Part shown: one piece after another, positions 8,932 to 20,037 of the stretch
Position numbering within the stretch: the stretch's first letter is position 1
How the letters are laid out: each line of letters starts with the position of its first letter
NCBI RefSeq assembly: GCF_001718315.1
Contig: NZ_CP013362.1
Coordinates: 1,426,001 to 1,490,000, forward strand
Source of the DNA: Burkholderia diffusa
GTDB lineage: Bacteria > Pseudomonadota > Gammaproteobacteria > Burkholderiales > Burkholderiaceae
Length of the DNA stretch: 64,000 nucleotides
Direction of reading: 5' to 3'
Notes under the pieces: model-generated
The model's input: the letters and a program-made list of their open reading frames with translations, nothing else
What the model was told of the DNA's origin: nothing
Database searches by the model: none
Translations under genes and position numbers: made by a program

Positions 8932-10536
8932 TTACCGTGCGGCCGGCGCGGCGGTCGCGGCGGCGGTTGCGACCTGCGCGGGCCGGGCGACGGCCGCGAC
9001 GGGCTTTGCGCCCGATGCGGCGGTGGGCGCAGCGGTGCCCGCGGCAGTGCCTGCGCCGGACTCGTCGTTCCGCGGATGGGCTCCCTGAACGTCCGTTTCC
9101 GTCTCGACGCCGCCGCCGAGCGCGGCCATCAGCTGCGCGTGCGCGGCGAGGCGTTCCGCGTCGATGCGGGCCGCCGTCTCCTGCGCGCGCAGCAGTTGTT
9201 GTTGCGCGACCAGCACGTTCACGTAATCGGTCAGCCCGCGGCGGAAACCTTCGCGCGACAACCGGTAGCTGCGGTCGTTGGCGGCCACCGAGCGCGCGGC
9301 ATCCTTCTTCTGCGTATCGAGCGAACGGATCCGCACGACCTGGTCGGCGATGTCCTTGAGCGCGCCGACGACCGTCTGGTTGTAGCGCTCGACCGCCTGG
9401 TCGTAGCCGGCGTCGGCCGCGCCGAGTTGCGCGCGCAGGCGGCCGCCTTCGAAGATCGGCAGCGACAGCGCGGGGCCGGCCGTCCAGCCGCCGTTCATCG
9501 CGCGCAGGAAGTCGGTGAACGGCGCGGTCACGCCGAAGCCGCCGACCGTCGCGAGCAGATCGATGTTCGGGTAGAACGCGGCTTTCGCGACATCAATGCC
9601 GCGCGCCTGCGCGTCGACCGTCCAGCGGGCCGCGACGACGTCCGGGCGGCGGCCGAGCAGGTCGGCCGGCATCGCGGAGGGCAAGCCGGCCGGCGCGTCG
9701 AGCGACAGGCTCGGCCGCTTGATTGCGTCGCCGGCGCCCGGGCCCTTGCCCGCGAGCGCGGCGAGCTGGTGGCGCGCGAGCTGGATCGCTTCTTCATAGG
9801 TGTCGATCTGGCGCTCGTAGTCGGGCAGCGTCGATTCGGCCTGGCTGACTTCGAGCTGCGTGCCGAGGCCGGCCTGCAGGCGCTTGCGCGCGAGATCGGC
9901 CAGTGATCGCTGGCGTTCGAACGTTTCGTGCGCGAGGTCGAGCAGCGCGTAGTTCATCGACATGCCGACGTACGCGCGTACGACGTTGACCTCGAGCTCG
10001 AGCTTCGCCGCGCGTGCGTCGGCCGCGGTCGCATGCGCGGTGTCGAGCGCGCGCTCGGTCGCGTTCTTGTCCTTGCCCCACAGGTCGAGGTGGTACGACA
10101 GGCCGAGCGTGCCGGTGTTGTTCCACGTGTCGGTGTCGGCGAGCGGTCCCGGGCCGTAATACACGTTGTCGGGCCAGTGCTGGCGCATCAGTGACAGATT
10201 GCCGTTGATCTGCGGCAGTTCCGCCGAACGGGCCACGCGCGCCATCGCCTGCGCTTCTCGAACGCGAGCCTCGGCGGCCGCAAGGGTGGGGTTGCCGGCC
10301 TGCGCGGCGGCGACCCATGCGTCGAGCTGCGGGTCGCGATATGCGCGCCACCAGTCGGACGCGGGCCAGCCCGCGTCGCGGTCCGCCGCGCGGATGGCGG
10401 CGCCGGCATCGAGCGTGTTCGCGTCGATGCGGGCGGACTGCGGCTTGTTGTCGCCCATGCTCGCGCACCCGGCCATTATTAATGAGACTGCAAGAACCGC
10501 CAGTGCCAGCGTCCCTTTTGTTGCCGGAGACCGCAC
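8932..10536 (-). CDS. NodT-family outer-membrane efflux lipoprotein
   Basis: An outer-membrane channel of the TolC/OprM type, 534 aa. I chose the GTG at 10536. It follows a GGGAGA ribosome-binding site by five bases and gives a classical lipoprotein signal peptide ending LIMAGC with Cys24. The in-frame ATG at 10617 would add 27 charged residues before the signal. Two OEP repeats are visible: about 65-270 (YRDPQLDAWVAAAQAGNPTL) and about 275-480 (GRRPDVVAARWTVDAQARG). After GGGVETETD a tail of about 60 residues made almost only of Ala, Pro, Gly and Val extends past the usual family end. First gene of the efflux operon. Confidence 0.87.
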   Translation of the reverse strand: MRSPATKGTLALAVLAVSLIMAGCASMGDNKPQSARIDANTLDAGAAIRAADRDAGWPASDWWRAYRDPQLDAWVAAAQAGNPTLAAAEARVREAQAMARVARSAELPQINGNLSLMRQHWPDNVYYGPGPLADTDTWNNTGTLGLSYHLDLWGKDKNATERALDTAHATAADARAAKLELEVNVVRAYVGMSMNYALLDLAHETFERQRSLADLARKRLQAGLGTQLEVSQAESTLPDYERQIDTYEEAIQLARHQLAALAGKGPGAGDAIKRPSLSLDAPAGLPSAMPADLLGRRPDVVAARWTVDAQARGIDVAKAAFYPNIDLLATVGGFGVTAPFTDFLRAMNGGWTAGPALSLPIFEGGRLRAQLGAADAGYDQAVERYNQTVVGALKDIADQVVRIRSLDTQKKDAARSVAANDRSYRLSREGFRRGLTDYVNVLVAQQQLLRAQETAARIDAERLAAHAQLMAALGGGVETETDVQGAHPRNDESGAGTAAGTAAPTAASGAKPVAAVARPAQVATAAATAAPAAR

Positions 10537-10556
10537 GATTTTCTCCCTTTCGGATA

Positions 10557-10579
10557 TAGATGAGTCGGATGCGATTATA
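10557..10579 (-). promoter_or_regulatory. -10 element for the efflux operon
   Basis: On the minus strand a perfect TATAAT (10579-10574) lies about 38 bases ahead of the GTG start of the outer-membrane factor gene. A ribosome-binding site GGGAGA follows further down. The hexamer 17 bases upstream is TTTATT, a weak -35, as expected for a promoter that needs an activator such as the divergent LysR protein. Confidence 0.45.
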
Positions 10580-10693
10580 TTTTTCAGTGATTCCTGAATA
10601 AATGGACAAGGGTGCAAGTCATTTTTACGAATCCTGAGACAATATTTGTTCGCCCCTGTGCAACAATCGGTCCGGATTCAAACGGGTAATGCG

Positions 10694-11635
10694 ATGGATA
10701 CGTTACAAAACATGCGGGTATTCGTCCGCGTGGTCGACGCGGGAAGCTTTACCGCGGCCGCCCAGCAGATGAATTCGACGACGGCCTATGCGTCGCGCGC
10801 CGTCTCGGATCTCGAGGCGCACCTGCGCACGCGGCTCCTGAACCGGACGACGCGCCGGATTGCGTTGACCGAAGCAGGCGAGCGCTACCTGCAGCGCTGC
10901 GAGCAAATCCTTGCGTACGTCGATCAGGCAGAAGCCGAAGCGGGCGATGCGCACGCGCGCCCGTCGGGCAAGCTGAAGGTTCATTGCTTCACGAGCCTCG
11001 GGCAGCATTACCTGGTGCCGGCCATCGCGCGCTATCGGCAGCGCTATCCGGACGTGCACGTCGAACTGACGCTCGCGCAGCGGATGCCCGACCTGCTCGA
11101 CGAGGGGTACGACGTCGCGATCGTCGTCGGCCGCGACCTGCCCGATTCGGGGCTCGTGTCGCAGCGGCTCGGCGAGAGCTACAGCGTCGTGTGCGCGTCG
11201 CCCGGCTATGTCGACGCGCACGGCGTGCCGCGCACGCCCGCGGATCTCGAGCAGCACGTCTGTCTCGGGATGGTCGCGCCGGGCTTTCACTTCGACGAGT
11301 GGTCGCTGTCGGGGCCGCGCGGCGACGAGGTGATTCCGATCACGGCGCCGCCGTTCCGCGTGAATGTCGCAGAGGCGCTTGCGGTGGCCGTGCGGGAAGG
11401 GATGGGGATCGGCGGGCTGCCGCTCTATTCGGCGATCGGCGGGCTGCGCAGCGGACACATCGTGCGCGTGATGCCCGAATACCGGTCGCACGTGATGAAC
11501 ATCTACGCGCTGTATCCGTCGCGCCAGTACCTCGACGCCAAAATCCGCACCTGGGTCGATTTTCTGCGCGACGAGTTGCCGGCCACGCTCGAAGCCGACG
11601 AAGCCGCGCTCGCGCAGTTCACGGCTGCGACATGA
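10694..11635 (+). CDS. LysR-family regulator of the adjacent efflux operon
   Basis: A 313-residue LysR-type transcription factor. The N-terminal winged helix-turn-helix is clear: MDTLQNMRVFVRVVDAGSFT, then AVSDLEAHLRTRLLNRTTRR. The effector domain spans residues about 90-295 and includes YDVAIVVGRDLPDSGLVSQR. It is transcribed divergently from the NodT-FUSC-DUF1656-HlyD operon with 157 bases between the starts. This is the usual arrangement for a regulator such as AaeR that responds to the exported aromatic acid. I chose the ATG at 10694 because it starts immediately before the helix-turn-helix; an ATG at 10646 adds 16 unrelated residues. The target is inferred from position. Confidence 0.85.
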   Translation: MDTLQNMRVFVRVVDAGSFTAAAQQMNSTTAYASRAVSDLEAHLRTRLLNRTTRRIALTEAGERYLQRCEQILAYVDQAEAEAGDAHARPSGKLKVHCFTSLGQHYLVPAIARYRQRYPDVHVELTLAQRMPDLLDEGYDVAIVVGRDLPDSGLVSQRLGESYSVVCASPGYVDAHGVPRTPADLEQHVCLGMVAPGFHFDEWSLSGPRGDEVIPITAPPFRVNVAEALAVAVREGMGIGGLPLYSAIGGLRSGHIVRVMPEYRSHVMNIYALYPSRQYLDAKIRTWVDFLRDELPATLEADEAALAQFTAAT

Positions 11636-11760
11636 GCGCGCGGTCGAGCCCGATCTGACGAGATTTGTCCTTCGCGCAACATTTTTTTACCCTCGGACGG
11701 CGGACAGTTTGATACTGTTCAAATCAGAGAGATTTGGATCTGCCCATACCCGGAGTCGCA

Positions 11761-11919
11761 ATGGATACGCAACTGATGATCGGCCTTGGAGTTCTGCTTG
11801 GTGCGGCTGCCGCCGCCGCGGCGACGCGCGATCTGCTGCGCGCGATGAAGGCGCGGATGAAGCCGGCACCGGTGCGGGTACGCCCGTCGTCGAACGGATC
11901 GCGCCGCGCCGATCGCTGA
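11761..11919 (+). CDS. small hypothetical membrane protein
   Basis: A possible 52-residue protein starting MDTQLMIGLGVLLGAAAAAA. It has one hydrophobic N-terminal helix followed by a strongly basic tail (RAMKARMKPAPVRVRPSSNG). No family is recognised. Support comes from a sensible membrane helix followed by positive charges and from its place in an otherwise empty gap. The ribosome-binding site is weak (GGAG about 7 bases upstream). An in-frame ATG at 11734 also exists. Treat it as probable, not certain. Confidence 0.4.
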   Translation: MDTQLMIGLGVLLGAAAAAAATRDLLRAMKARMKPAPVRVRPSSNGSRRADR

Positions 11920-11974
11920 TCGGCGGTCTCTCCGATCGGGAAGGGCCGCATCGCCCGGCCCGAGGGTTCGGCGC

Positions 11975-12808
11975 TCAGCCGAGCTCGACCACTCTGTCCC
12001 ACGCAAACGCGGGATTTTCCAGTTCGCCGGTGCGCCGGTGGATATAGCCGCGCGGATTGCACACCACGCGCGTGCCGCTGTCGGTCACATAATCGAATGA
12101 AGTATGCGTGTGACCGTGGATCCACAGGTCCACGGGCGGTCGCACGAGTTCCGCCATGTCCGTGACGAATCCCGCCGATGCCAGGTCTTCCGCGTAGCGC
12201 TCGGCCAGCGAGCGCAGGTGCGGTGCATGATGGGTGACGACGATCGTGCGGCCGTCGAACGGCGTCGCGAGCCGTGCCTCGAGCCACGCGCGGCCTTGCC
12301 GGTGCAGCGCGATTGCGTCGGCCGGCGTGAAATCCCGCTCCGGCGCCTGCGCCGCATGCAGTGCCGCGTCGTGCGGCCACGTCACCTGGATCAAGCCCTT
12401 GAAGTCGAGCATCACGCGCACGCCGGCGTCGATCGCGCGTGCGATGCTCGCATCGTCGGCGCCGAACAGCGAGAAATCGGACCACAACGTCGTACCCAGC
12501 ACGCGAAAGCGCTGCGCCGGATCGACGTACACGCCGTTGTTCAGGTAATGCACGTTGTCGATCGCCTGCGCGGCGTCGCGCATCGCGGTCTCGAGCGCGC
12601 CGAATTCCCCGTCGTAGTACTCATGGTTGCCCGGCACGTAGATCACCGGCACGTCCGGGTCGAACGTTTCGGCGGCCCAGCGCAGGCCTTCCGCGTGATT
12701 GTGGATGTCGCCGGCCAGCACGACGAGATCCGCGTCGGCATGCACGATCGTGTCGGGCTGGTTGCTTTCGAGATGCAGGTCGGACAGGACGCGAACTCTC
12801 ATGGACAT
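11975..12808 (-). CDS. metallophosphoesterase
   Basis: A 277-residue calcineurin-like phosphoesterase with all metal-binding motifs: SDLHLES (D-x-H), VVLAGDIHNH (G-D), VPGNHEYYDGE (G-N-H-E), VVTHHAPH and HGHTHTSFDY (G-H-T-H). Such proteins bind two metal ions and hydrolyse phosphomono- or diesters; the substrate here is unknown. It has no signal peptide, so it is cytoplasmic. It begins 19 bases after the FAD-linked oxidase gene and is the last member of a tight four-gene operon starting with wrbA. Confidence 0.85.
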   Translation of the reverse strand: MSMRVRVLSDLHLESNQPDTIVHADADLVVLAGDIHNHAEGLRWAAETFDPDVPVIYVPGNHEYYDGEFGALETAMRDAAQAIDNVHYLNNGVYVDPAQRFRVLGTTLWSDFSLFGADDASIARAIDAGVRVMLDFKGLIQVTWPHDAALHAAQAPERDFTPADAIALHRQGRAWLEARLATPFDGRTIVVTHHAPHLRSLAERYAEDLASAGFVTDMAELVRPPVDLWIHGHTHTSFDYVTDSGTRVVCNPRGYIHRRTGELENPAFAWDRVVELG

Positions 12809-12827
12809 CGCTCCAGGGTGGGTGGCT

Positions 12828-14249
12828 TCAGCGCAGGACCTTGCCGGGATTCATCAGCCCGCGCGGATCGAACGCGGTCTTCAGCGTGCGCATGAGCGCC
12901 GTTTCGACCGGTGACTTGTAGCGCTGCGCGTCGTCGATCTTCAACTGGCCGATCCCGTGCTCCGCGCTGATCGTGCCGTGGTGACGGTGCACGTTGTCGT
13001 AGACGATGCGGTTGATCGGCGTCTGGAATTCCACGAGGAACGCCTTCGGGTCGCCGCCTTCGGGCGTCTGCACGTTGTAGTGCAGGTTGCCGTCGCCGAG
13101 GTGGCCGAAGGTGACCATTCGCGCGCCGGGCGCGGCCTGCTGGATTGCCGCGTCGGTTTCGTCGATGAAGCGCGCGATCGACGAGATCGGCACCGCGATG
13201 TCATGCTTGATGTTCAGTCCTTCGTCGGCCTGCGCGAGCGGGATATGTTCGCGCAGATCCCAGAACGCACGCGACTGCGCGAGATTTTCCGCGACCACCG
13301 CGTCGACCACGAGGCCGGCCTCGAACGCTTCTTCCATCAATTTCTCGAACAGCGCGCGCGCATGCGTTTCGCTCTCGTTGTCCGACAGTTCGAGCAGCAC
13401 CGTCTGTGCATGCGTGCGGTCGAACGGATAGCGCAGTTGCGGATAGTGCTTGCCGACGAGCTGCATGCAGAAGTCGGACATCAGCTCGAAGCCGGTCAGC
13501 AGCGGGCCGGCCGCGCGCTGCGCGAGCGCGAGGAAGTCGAGCGCCGCGTGCGGCGACTCGAGCGCGGCGAGCGCGGTGACCTGCGCGGCCGGCAGCGGAT
13601 GCAGCTTCATCACGGCGGCCGTGATGATCCCGAGCGTGCCTTCCGCACCGATGAACAGGTCGCGCAGGTCGTAGCCCGTGTTGTCCTTGCGCAGGCCGCG
13701 CAGGCCGTCCCAGATCTCGCCCTGCGGCGTCACGACCTCGAGCCCGAGGCACAGCTCGCGCGCGTTGCCGTAGCGCAGCACCGCGGTGCCGCCCGCGTTG
13801 GTCGACAGGTTGCCGCCGATCGTGCAGCTGCCTTCGGCCGCGAGGCTCAGCGCGAACAGTCGGCCGCCTTCGCGGGCGCGCGCCTGCACGTCGGCGAGGA
13901 TCACGCCGGCTTCGACCGTGATCGTGTTGTTGTGCGCATCGAGCGCGCGTACGCGGTTCAGGCGCGCGAGGCTCAGCACGGCCTGGCCGCCGCTCGCGTC
14001 GGGCGTCGCGCCGCCGGCCAGGCCCGTGTTGCCGCCCTGCGGCACGAGTGCGACGCCGTGCGTGTTCGCGAGCCGGACGAGTGCGGCGACTTCGGCCGTA
14101 TCGGCCGGTTTCAGCACCGCGCACGCGCTGCCCTTGTAGCGGCGGCGCCAATCGGTCAGGAATGGCTCGGTGTCGTGCGGATCGGTCAGCACGTAGGCGG
14201 CGCCGATCGCGTCGCGGCAGGCGGATACGAAGGCTTCGGAAGAAATCAT
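12828..14249 (-). CDS. FAD-linked oxidase, GlcD / D-lactate dehydrogenase type
   Basis: A 473-residue flavoprotein of the vanillyl-alcohol-oxidase fold. The FAD-binding PP-loop reads LVPQGGNTGLAGGATPDA (about residues 70-87). The C-terminal domain carries the metal-ligand pattern FGHLGDGNLHYN and ends with HHGTISAEHGIGQLK. These features place it with the D-2-hydroxyacid dehydrogenases (D-lactate, glycolate, D-2-hydroxyglutarate), which pass electrons to quinone or cytochrome; the exact substrate is not settled. I chose the ATG at 14249; an upstream in-frame extension from 14453 runs inside the preceding gene and is unrelated. It lies 20 bases after the DUF2069 gene. Confidence 0.82.
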   Translation of the reverse strand: MISSEAFVSACRDAIGAAYVLTDPHDTEPFLTDWRRRYKGSACAVLKPADTAEVAALVRLANTHGVALVPQGGNTGLAGGATPDASGGQAVLSLARLNRVRALDAHNNTITVEAGVILADVQARAREGGRLFALSLAAEGSCTIGGNLSTNAGGTAVLRYGNARELCLGLEVVTPQGEIWDGLRGLRKDNTGYDLRDLFIGAEGTLGIITAAVMKLHPLPAAQVTALAALESPHAALDFLALAQRAAGPLLTGFELMSDFCMQLVGKHYPQLRYPFDRTHAQTVLLELSDNESETHARALFEKLMEEAFEAGLVVDAVVAENLAQSRAFWDLREHIPLAQADEGLNIKHDIAVPISSIARFIDETDAAIQQAAPGARMVTFGHLGDGNLHYNVQTPEGGDPKAFLVEFQTPINRIVYDNVHRHHGTISAEHGIGQLKIDDAQRYKSPVETALMRTLKTAFDPRGLMNPGKVLR

Positions 14250-14269
14250 CACGTTCGGTCGCGTAAGGG

Positions 14270-16753
<2,484 letters not shown>

Positions 16754-16771
16754 CGTGCTGCCGGGCGGCCG

Positions 16772-17089
16772 TTACAGCGGGATCCTCCCGGTGCAGATGT
16801 CCTTGAACATCACCCAGTCGCCCATCAGGCTGTAGATCGGGTGCCGGAACGTGGCGGGGCGATTCTTCTCGAAGAAGAAGTGCCCGACCCACGCGAATCC
16901 GTAGCCGCTCACGACCGCCGCGGGCAGCCACGGCCAGTAGCCTGTCGCGATCGCCATCGCGACGCAGCCGATCACGCCGAGCGAGCCGATGAAGTGCAGC
17001 CGCCGCGACGTGAGGTTCTGGTGTTCATTCAGATAGTAAGGGTAGAAATCAGCGAAGCTGGCGAATTGCTCCGTATGCGTATGCGCCAT
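16772..17089 (-). CDS. Mpo1-like / DUF962 membrane protein
   Basis: A 105-residue protein with two to three membrane segments. It starts MAHTHTEQFASFADFYPYYL and contains the family pattern Y-L-x-E-H-x-N-x-x-x-R-R-L-H-F-I-G. It also has the conserved GHFFFEKNRPATFRHP followed by SLMGDWVMF. The His-rich pattern matches Mpo1, the yeast Fe(II)-dependent dioxygenase of phytosphingosine alpha-oxidation. In bacteria the function is unknown, so a lipid-oxidation role is only a family-based guess. The gene is divergent from the CBS-domain gene and convergent with the BrkB-like gene. Confidence 0.8.
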   Translation of the reverse strand: MAHTHTEQFASFADFYPYYLNEHQNLTSRRLHFIGSLGVIGCVAMAIATGYWPWLPAAVVSGYGFAWVGHFFFEKNRPATFRHPIYSLMGDWVMFKDICTGRIPL

Positions 17090-17243
17090 GGCCGTCTCCT
17101 CGGGCCGCTGTCGATGGAATCATTGTGCGGCGGGCGGCCGGCGTCCGCAAGCGGCGCGCGCCCGCGCGGGGGCGCGCTTTCCTTTTGACAGGCTTTCCGA
17201 TAGGATCGAAAGCGGATTTGCATTCAAGCATGAGGGGACTACG

Positions 17244-17699
17244 ATGCGCGTCAGCGATATTCTGAAAGTGAAGGGCAACACGCTGTTTACGGTGACGCCC
17301 GATAAGCCGCTGCGCGAAGCGGTCGATACGATGGCCGAACACGATATCGGTTCGCTCGTCGTGATGGAGTACGGCGATCTCGTCGGGATGCTGACATTCC
17401 GCGAGATTATCCTGCGCCTCCACGTGAACGGCGGCGCGATCGGCGACGTGCAGGTGCGCAAGGTGATGGACGAGCCGCTCACGTGCACGCCGGAAACCGA
17501 CGTCAACGAAGTGCGCCGGATGATGCTCGAGCGCCACGCGCGCTACATGCCGGTGCTCGACAAGAAGGTGCTGATGGGCGTCATCTCGTTCTATGACGTC
17601 GCGAAGACGGTCGTCGAGGCGCAAAGCTTCGAGAACCGGATGCTGAAGGCGTACATCCGCGACTGGCCGGAATCGGAAGCCGAAGCGCAGAAGCCGTGA
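17244..17699 (+). CDS. CBS-domain protein
   Basis: A 151-residue cytoplasmic protein made of two CBS motifs in tandem: residues about 8-62 (DKPLREAVDTMAEHDIGSLV) and 76-130 (VNEVRRMMLERHARYMPVLD). Such stand-alone Bateman modules bind adenine nucleotides or S-adenosylmethionine and act as sensors. No effector domain is present, so its partner is unknown. A perfect TTGACA at 17185-17190 lies upstream, although no convincing -10 is at 17 bases. The ATG at 17244 follows AGGGGA; the upstream extension from 17088 is not homologous. Confidence 0.82.
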   Translation: MRVSDILKVKGNTLFTVTPDKPLREAVDTMAEHDIGSLVVMEYGDLVGMLTFREIILRLHVNGGAIGDVQVRKVMDEPLTCTPETDVNEVRRMMLERHARYMPVLDKKVLMGVISFYDVAKTVVEAQSFENRMLKAYIRDWPESEAEAQKP

Positions 17700-17747
17700 A
17701 GCACGTCGCGCCCGATGCCATGATGCGCGGGCGCTGCCACTCGGCGC

Positions 17748-17783
17748 ACGGCGGCGCAGGTTCTGCCTGCGCCGCCGTTTTTT
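17748..17783 (+). terminator. intrinsic terminator after the CBS-domain gene
   Basis: Stem CACGGCGGCGCAGG (17747-17760) with loop TTCTG pairs with CCTGCGCCGCCG and is followed by TTTTTTC. A strong GC stem and T-tract about 50 bases after the stop. Confidence 0.8.
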
Positions 17784-17838
17784 CGACAACAACACAAGGC
17801 CCGCGCAGCTTCGCCCAGACGATGCACGCGTATTCCGC

Positions 17839-19773
17839 ATGAGCGATCACACGCAAGTCTCTTCCGCGTCGCGCGGCGAACGGCGCGCCCACGCGTCGCA
17901 GTTCGACCTGTTGCGTCAGCGCCGTTTCGCGCCGTTCTTCACGACTCAGTTCCTCGGGGCGCTGAACGACAACGTGTTCAAGATCGGGTTCACGTCGCTC
18001 GTCACCTATCACACCGCACGTTTCTCCGGCGTCGACGCGAAGACCGCCGCGTTCCTGATTTCCGCGATCTTCATCCTGCCGTTCGTGCTGTTCTCGGCCA
18101 CCTCCGGCCAGATCGCCGACAAATACGACAAGGCGACGCTCACGCGCTTCGTGAAGACCTTCGAGATCGTGCTGATGCTGGTCGGCGCGGCCGGTTTCGT
18201 CACGCACAGCGCGACGCTGCTGTATCTGTGCACGTTCATGATGGGGATGCACTCGACGCTGTTCGGCCCCGTCAAGTATTCGTACCTGCCGCAGCATCTC
18301 GGCGACCACGAACTGGTCGGCGGCAACGGCCTCGTCGAGATGGGCACGTTCATCGCGATCCTGATCGGGACGATCATCGGCGGTGCGGCCGCGGGCATCG
18401 AAGGCAGCGGTGAGCGCGTGCTCGCCGTCAGCGTCGTCGTCATTGCGCTCGCGGGACGGCTCGTCGCGCAGCGCGTGCCGCCGACGCCGGCGCCGCAGCC
18501 CGATCTCGTGATCAACTGGAACCCGTTCAGCGAGACCTGGCGCAACCTCGGGCTCGCGCGGCAGAATCGCACCGTGTTCCTGAGCCTGCTCGGCATCTCG
18601 TGGCTGTGGTTCGTCGGCGCGACGTTCCTCACGTCGTTCTTCAATTTTGCGAAGGACGTGCTGTCCGCGAGCCCCGATGTCGTCACGGTTCTGCTCGCGA
18701 CGTTCTCGGTCGGGATCGGCCTCGGCTCGCTGCTGTGCGAGCGTCTGTCGCAGCGGCGTGTCGAGATCGGCCTCGTGCCGCTCGGCTCGATCGGCATCAG
18801 CGTATTCGCGATCGAGTTGTATTTCGCGAGCCGCTCGCTGCCTTCGCCCGCGCATCTGCTGTCGGTCGGGGAATTCCTGGCCGGCGCGCGCCACTGGCGC
18901 ATCCTGGCCGACCTGTTCCTGCTCGCGATGTTCGGCGGCTTCTACAGCGTGCCTCTGTATGCGCTGATCCAGAGCCGCAGCGCGCCGACCCATCGTGCGC
19001 GGATCATCGCCGCGAACAACATCCTGAACGCGCTGTTCATGATCCTGTCGGCCCTGATGGCGATGGGGCTGACCAAGGCCGGCGTCGACATCCCGGGCCT
19101 GTTCCTCGTCACCGCGTTGCTGAACGTCGTGGTGGCGACGTACATCTATCTGCTCGTTCCGGAATTCCTGCTGCGCTTCGTCGCGTGGGTGCTGGTGCAC
19201 ACGTTCTACCGGATTCGCCTCGTGCATGCGGAGCGGATTCCGGAAGAGGGCGCGGCCGTGCTCGTATGCAACCACGTGAGCTACGTCGACGCGCTGGTGC
19301 TGGCGGCGGCGAGCCCGCGGCCGATCCGGTTCGTGATGGATCACCGGATCTTCAAGACGCGCTTCGCGAGCTGGGTGTTCCGGCATGCGAAGGCAATTCC
19401 CATCGCGCCGCGCCACGAGGATCCCGACATGCTCGCACGCGCGTACGACGCGTGCGAGGCCGCGCTGAAGGACGGCGAGCTCGTGTGCATCTTCCCCGAA
19501 GGCAAGCTGACCAAGACGGGTGACATCAACACGTTCCACCACGGCATCACCGAAATCCTGAGCCGTACGCCGGCGCCCGTGATTCCGATGGCGTTGCGCG
19601 GGCTGTGGGGCAGCTATTTCTCCCGCCATGCCGATGCGCGCATGCCGCGACCCATCAAACGCGGCGTGATGAGCCGGCTGACGCTCGCAGTCGGCGAGCC
19701 GATCCCGGCATCCGTCGCGACGCCCGAGGCGTTGCAAGCTGCGGTGACCGAGCTGCGCGGTGCGCGAAAGTAA
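17839..19773 (+). CDS. fused lysophospholipid transporter (LplT-like MFS) and 1-acylglycerol-phosphate acyltransferase (PlsC)
   Basis: A 644-residue two-domain protein. Residues about 25-430 form a 12-helix major facilitator related to LplT, which flips lysophospholipids across the inner membrane. The N-terminus QFLGALNDNVFKIGFTSLVT is typical. Residues about 440-640 form a PlsC acyltransferase domain with the catalytic NHVSYVDA box (H479-x4-D484), a glycerophosphate-binding FPEGKLTKTG and VIPMALRGLWG. In E. coli the analogous Aas protein joins PlsC to an acyl-ACP synthetase; that third domain is absent here. The predicted job is import and re-acylation of lysophospholipids. Monocistronic, starting 56 bases after a strong terminator. 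Confidence 0.85.
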   Translation: MSDHTQVSSASRGERRAHASQFDLLRQRRFAPFFTTQFLGALNDNVFKIGFTSLVTYHTARFSGVDAKTAAFLISAIFILPFVLFSATSGQIADKYDKATLTRFVKTFEIVLMLVGAAGFVTHSATLLYLCTFMMGMHSTLFGPVKYSYLPQHLGDHELVGGNGLVEMGTFIAILIGTIIGGAAAGIEGSGERVLAVSVVVIALAGRLVAQRVPPTPAPQPDLVINWNPFSETWRNLGLARQNRTVFLSLLGISWLWFVGATFLTSFFNFAKDVLSASPDVVTVLLATFSVGIGLGSLLCERLSQRRVEIGLVPLGSIGISVFAIELYFASRSLPSPAHLLSVGEFLAGARHWRILADLFLLAMFGGFYSVPLYALIQSRSAPTHRARIIAANNILNALFMILSALMAMGLTKAGVDIPGLFLVTALLNVVVATYIYLLVPEFLLRFVAWVLVHTFYRIRLVHAERIPEEGAAVLVCNHVSYVDALVLAAASPRPIRFVMDHRIFKTRFASWVFRHAKAIPIAPRHEDPDMLARAYDACEAALKDGELVCIFPEGKLTKTGDINTFHHGITEILSRTPAPVIPMALRGLWGSYFSRHADARMPRPIKRGVMSRLTLAVGEPIPASVATPEALQAAVTELRGARK

Positions 19774-20037
19774 GCAGGAGCGGGCCCGGCGGCATCTCGC
19801 CGGGCCGTGACGACGGCGGCGAACCGGCTCGTTTGGCCGGAACGGCGCGGGTGACGGTCCTTGCGCCGGGCGGTCCGCGTGGCCGGCCCGTGTGGTCTGA
19901 ACGGTTCACACGGCCCGCGGGCACGGGACGGCTGGCATAATAGCGGTTTACTTCTTTTTCTCGACCGGCAAACGATCGGCCTGCCAGCGGTCCCGGCAGC
20001 GCATCGGTTTGTCCAATTCTCTTTGGGCGGTTCCATC

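Noticed and set aside
17581-19737. 718-codon open frame on the minus strand
   Set aside because: Antisense to the LplT-PlsC fusion and the CBS gene, with a highly charged product of no family.
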